The position numbers and the translations under genes are program-made. A DNA stretch of 7,087 nt from an uncultured Collinsella sp. (GTDB taxonomy: Bacteria > Actinomycetota > Coriobacteriia > Coriobacteriales > Coriobacteriaceae), in assembly GCA_902496375.1 (NCBI GenBank), contig CABVAS010000082.1, positions 1 through 7,087 on the forward strand. Reading direction: 5' to 3'. Below, piece after piece: positions 4,609-7,087 of this stretch; position 1 is the stretch's first letter, and every line of letters begins with the position of its first letter. The notes below the pieces were generated by a model. The model worked only from the letters and a program-made list of their open reading frames with translations. It was not told the DNA's origin and did no database searches.

Positions 4609-6979
4609 CGATTACGCGCTGGTGGTAGCGCTCGATACTTCGACCGATATGCTTGCCTGCGCGGCAAGCTGGATTGATGGGCAGACGGGCGAGGCGAAGC
4701 TGGCGAGTGGCGACCATATGTGCCGTCGCCATGCCAATGTGGAGCTCGTGAATACCGTTGATGGCATGCTGGCTCAAGCCGGTCTGGATCGCAGCGATGT
4801 TGGTTGCTACGTGGTCGGCCGCGGCCCGGGGTCGTTTACGGGTGTGCGCATCGGCATCTCCACTGCCAAGGGCCTCGCGCGCGGTGCCAATGCTCCGCTG
4901 CTGGGCGTGTCGACGCTCGACGCTTGCGCTTGGACGGCGTGGAAGGCTGGCGTGCGCGGCAAGCTTGGTATCTTGGCCGATGCTATGCGCGGTGAGGTAT
5001 ATCCGGCGCTGTATATGCTGGTCGATGAGGGCCCCGAGCGTCAATTTGAGCGCGAACACGTGGTCAAGGCCGCCGTGGCGCTCGATGAGTGGCGCCGAGC
5101 AGCGGACTGGGACCAGGTTCAGCTGACCGGTGACGGTCTCGTGCGCTATGGCAAGCTGCTGGGTGAGGACGAGACCGCCCGCTGCGTGGAGCGCGACCTG
5201 TGGTGGCCTTCGGGCGAGGGCTTGCTGCTCGCGCACGCTGCGGGTGACGGCGATCCGGCTCGCGTCCTGCCGATTTACACGCGCCTTTCGGATGCCGAGG
5301 AAAACGAGCGCAAGCGTCTTGGTCTTGCTGAGAGTGCACAGAGCGAAATTACGGGCGTTGCCGATGAGCTCGCCGGTCGTCATCTGCAGTTCCGTCCCAT
5401 GGGCGCGGCGGATGCCGAGGGCGCGAGCGCGCTAGAGGCTGCCTGCTTTGAAGGTGCCGGACACGAGGCGTGGACGCCGGGCATGTTCCTGTCCGAACTG
5501 GGCGAGGACGTCGCTGCGCCGCGTAGTTGGTGGGTGGCACACGACGACGGCAAGCTGCTGGGCCTTGCCGGCGGTATGGTCGTGGACGGTGATGTGCAGA
5601 TTCTGGATGTCGCCGTCGACCCGGCACATCGCCGTGAGGGCATTGCCCGCAAGCTGCTGTCGCATGTGAGCTATGATGCCCAGATGCTCGGCTGCACCAC
5701 GGCTTCGCTCGAGGTCGAGGACGACAACAAGGGAGCGATCGCGCTTTATAACGCTCTGGGCTTTACCGAGGCAGGATGGCGCCGCGGCTATTATGGTGCC
5801 GGCAAGGATGCCATCGTCATGACGGCTCCGCTGCCTCTGGTGCTTCCGGTCGACAATGCCTCGCCCGAGCCGACGGCGGCAGAGCAGCGCGTATGGCCGC
5901 TGCCTGCGCCTGGGCGCTCCGAGGGGGAGCGTGCCGAAATTGAGCGCCGCCGCCTAGTGCTTGCCATCGAGAGTTCCTGCGACGAGACGGCGGTGGCGAT
6001 TATCGATGCGGATGGCAATATGCTGGCCAACCAGGTGTCGACGCAGATCGATTTCCATGCCCGTTTTGGCGGCGTGGTGCCCGAGATCGCCTCGCGCAAA
6101 CACGTTGAGGTGATTGTGAGTGTCGTGGATGCGGCGCTCGAGGATGCCGCAGCATCGCTTGGTCTTGAGGGTGGAGCCATCGCGCCGAGCGAACTCGCCG
6201 CTGTTGGCGTGACGCAGGGGCCGGGCCTGGTGGGTGCTCTGGTAGTGGGCGTCGCCTTCGCCAAGGGCTTTGCGTATGCTGCCGGCAAACCGCTGGTGTG
6301 CGTCAATCATCTGGAGGGCCACCTGTTTGCCAACCTGTTGGCGCAGCCCGACCTCAAGCCCCCGTTTATCTTTACGCTCGTTTCGGGCGGGCACACCATG
6401 CTCGTGCACGTAAAGGCATGGGGCGACTATGAAGTGCTTGGCGAGACGCTCGACGACGCCGTGGGCGAAGCCTTCGACAAGGTGGCAAAGGCACTGGGTC
6501 TTGGCTATCCCGGAGGCCCTATCATCTCCAAGCTTGCCGAGACGGGCAACCCCAAGGCGATCGATTTCCCCCGTGCGCTTAACAGCAGGGGGGACTATCG
6601 CTTCTCGCTTTCGGGCCTCAAGACGGCGGTGACGCTCTACATCGAGCAGGAGACCAAGGCCGGGCGCACGATTCACCTGCCCGACCTAGCGGCCTCGTTT
6701 GAGGCGGCGGTCTTTGACGTGCAGTACAAGAAGGCCAAAAACGCCCTGCACGCCACCGGGTGCAAGGAGTATTGCATCGGCGGTGGTGTCTCGGCTAATC
6801 CGCATCTGCGCGAGATGATGATCAAGAAGCTCGGGCGTCAGGGGATCCGCGTAACGGTGCCACCGCTTTCGGCGTGCACCGACAACGCCGCCATGATCGC
6901 AGAGGTTGCCCGCCGTAAATTCGACCGAGGAGAAATCTCGCCGTTCGACGTCGACGCCGATCCAAACATGACGCTGTAG
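4595..6979 (+). CDS. tsaB-rimI-tsaD: TsaB-RimI-TsaD three-domain fusion (t6A synthase subunits with S18 N-acetyltransferase)
   Basis: One 794-residue reading frame joins three proteins that are normally separate. Residues 1 to about 235 are TsaB (ALDTST at 12-17, GRGPGSFTGVRIG at 75-87), the scaffold that dimerises with TsaD. About 264-413 is a RimI-type GNAT: acetyl-CoA loop RREGIA at 346-351, Glu373 and Tyr385 matching the catalytic pair of E. coli RimI, LYNALGF, and a C-terminal YY...KDAIVM. RimI acetylates the N-terminus of ribosomal protein S18. About 453-794 is TsaD, which transfers threonylcarbamoyl to tRNA A37: LAIESSCDETAVAI at 456-469, NHLEGH at 571-576 with metal ligands His572 and His576, VSGGHT, GGGVSAN at 729-735, and TDNAAMIAE with Asp763. 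Linkers are about 235-263 (charged) and 414-452 (Pro/Glu-rich). All three active sites look intact. Older 'O-sialoglycoprotein endopeptidase' labels for TsaD are misnomers. Last gene of the operon. Confidence 0.95.
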   Translation: MSLHNDYALVVALDTSTDMLACAASWIDGQTGEAKLASGDHMCRRHANVELVNTVDGMLAQAGLDRSDVGCYVVGRGPGSFTGVRIGISTAKGLARGANAPLLGVSTLDACAWTAWKAGVRGKLGILADAMRGEVYPALYMLVDEGPERQFEREHVVKAAVALDEWRRAADWDQVQLTGDGLVRYGKLLGEDETARCVERDLWWPSGEGLLLAHAAGDGDPARVLPIYTRLSDAEENERKRLGLAESAQSEITGVADELAGRHLQFRPMGAADAEGASALEAACFEGAGHEAWTPGMFLSELGEDVAAPRSWWVAHDDGKLLGLAGGMVVDGDVQILDVAVDPAHRREGIARKLLSHVSYDAQMLGCTTASLEVEDDNKGAIALYNALGFTEAGWRRGYYGAGKDAIVMTAPLPLVLPVDNASPEPTAAEQRVWPLPAPGRSEGERAEIERRRLVLAIESSCDETAVAIIDADGNMLANQVSTQIDFHARFGGVVPEIASRKHVEVIVSVVDAALEDAAASLGLEGGAIAPSELAAVGVTQGPGLVGALVVGVAFAKGFAYAAGKPLVCVNHLEGHLFANLLAQPDLKPPFIFTLVSGGHTMLVHVKAWGDYEVLGETLDDAVGEAFDKVAKALGLGYPGGPIISKLAETGNPKAIDFPRALNSRGDYRFSLSGLKTAVTLYIEQETKAGRTIHLPDLAASFEAAVFDVQYKKAKNALHATGCKEYCIGGGVSANPHLREMMIKKLGRQGIRVTVPPLSACTDNAAMIAEVARRKFDRGEISPFDVDADPNMTL

Positions 6980-6991
6980 CTGGTACGGCGC

Positions 6992-7011
6992 GGTCCCCGG
7001 ACGGAGGGGCC
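6992..7011 (+). other. Small GC-rich hairpin after the fusion gene
   Basis: GGTCCC (6992-6997) can pair with GGGGCC (7006-7011), including one G-U pair, around an eight-base loop, 12 bases after the tsaD stop. No T tract follows, so it is not itself an intrinsic terminator. It may protect the 3' end or may be chance in GC-rich DNA. The remaining non-coding bases up to 7049 show nothing I recognise. Confidence 0.3.
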
Positions 7012-7049
7012 GGATATAAGGTTTCCTGCTCTACAGTCCTGCGCAAGAC

Positions 7050-7075
7050 GAAGGCCACATTAAGTGGCCTTCTTT
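7050..7075 (+). terminator. Intrinsic terminator of the acpS operon
   Basis: A 9 bp perfect stem, GAAGGCCAC (7050-7058) with GTGGCCTTC (7064-7072), closes a five-base ATTAA loop and is followed by only TTT before GCG. The T tract is short; part of it can pair further (CGCAA at 7042-7046 with TTGCG at 7074-7078), giving a longer interrupted stem. Its position about 70 bases after the last stop codon fits the operon's end. It is less certain than the terminator at 15-46. Confidence 0.72.
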
Positions 7076-7087
7076 GCGTGCGGAACT

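Noticed and set aside
4595..6979. The three-domain fusion as a sequencing or assembly artefact
   Set aside because: Both junctions have plausible linkers in one uninterrupted frame, and two independent artefacts would be needed. The domain order equals the known gene order, which favours a real fusion, though re-sequencing would settle it.
1..7087. Novel defence system, mobile element, CRISPR array or RNA gene
   Set aside because: All coding space is taken by six recognisable housekeeping genes. The two non-coding ends are short and contain only promoter and terminator-like signals, and no direct-repeat series, transposase or tRNA-like fold was seen.

Overview
The window carries one compact, co-directional (+ strand) block of six genes between two factor-independent terminators. 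All six are housekeeping genes: acpS, a bifunctional NAD(P)HX repair gene (nnr), alr, a family 4 uracil-DNA glycosylase gene, tsaE, and a single long gene encoding TsaB, RimI and TsaD fused head to tail. The organism is most likely a member of Coriobacteriia (Actinomycetota), probably Collinsella or a close relative. This rests on the actinobacterial order nnr-alr-tsaE-tsaB-rimI-tsaD, the moderately high GC, and a tsaB-rimI-tsaD fusion of the kind I associate with Coriobacteriia. The genus call is inference.

Layout. Bases 1-46 hold the terminator of an upstream + strand transcript. Bases 47-155 hold a good sigma70-type promoter (-35 TTGTCG, -10 TACAAT) with a short leader and a strong Shine-Dalgarno (SD) that fixes the acpS start at 156. 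From 156 to 6979 the genes are separated by 0 to 12 bases, or overlap by 14 (tsaE and the fusion), with no internal terminator or obvious internal promoter, so they read as one operon. Bases 6980-7087 are non-coding, with a small GC-rich hairpin followed by a terminator at 7050-7075.

How the genes work together. AcpS loads phosphopantetheine onto acyl carrier protein. Nnr repairs hydrated NADH and NADPH. Alr makes D-alanine for peptidoglycan. The glycosylase removes uracil from DNA. TsaE, TsaB and TsaD form the complex that installs threonylcarbamoyl on A37 of ANN-decoding tRNAs (t6A); the threonylcarbamoyl-AMP synthase TsaC is not in the window. RimI acetylates the N-terminus of ribosomal protein S18. 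The common theme is basic growth functions, not one pathway.

The most notable points are the 794-residue TsaB-RimI-TsaD fusion, in which the gene order has become the domain order; an alanine racemase with Ala where the carbamylated Lys normally sits; an AcpS with a roughly 55-residue charged C-terminal tail and a Leu at a usually conserved His; and a DNA-repair gene inserted between alr and tsaE. No mobile element, CRISPR array, tRNA, rRNA or clearly undescribed system was seen.
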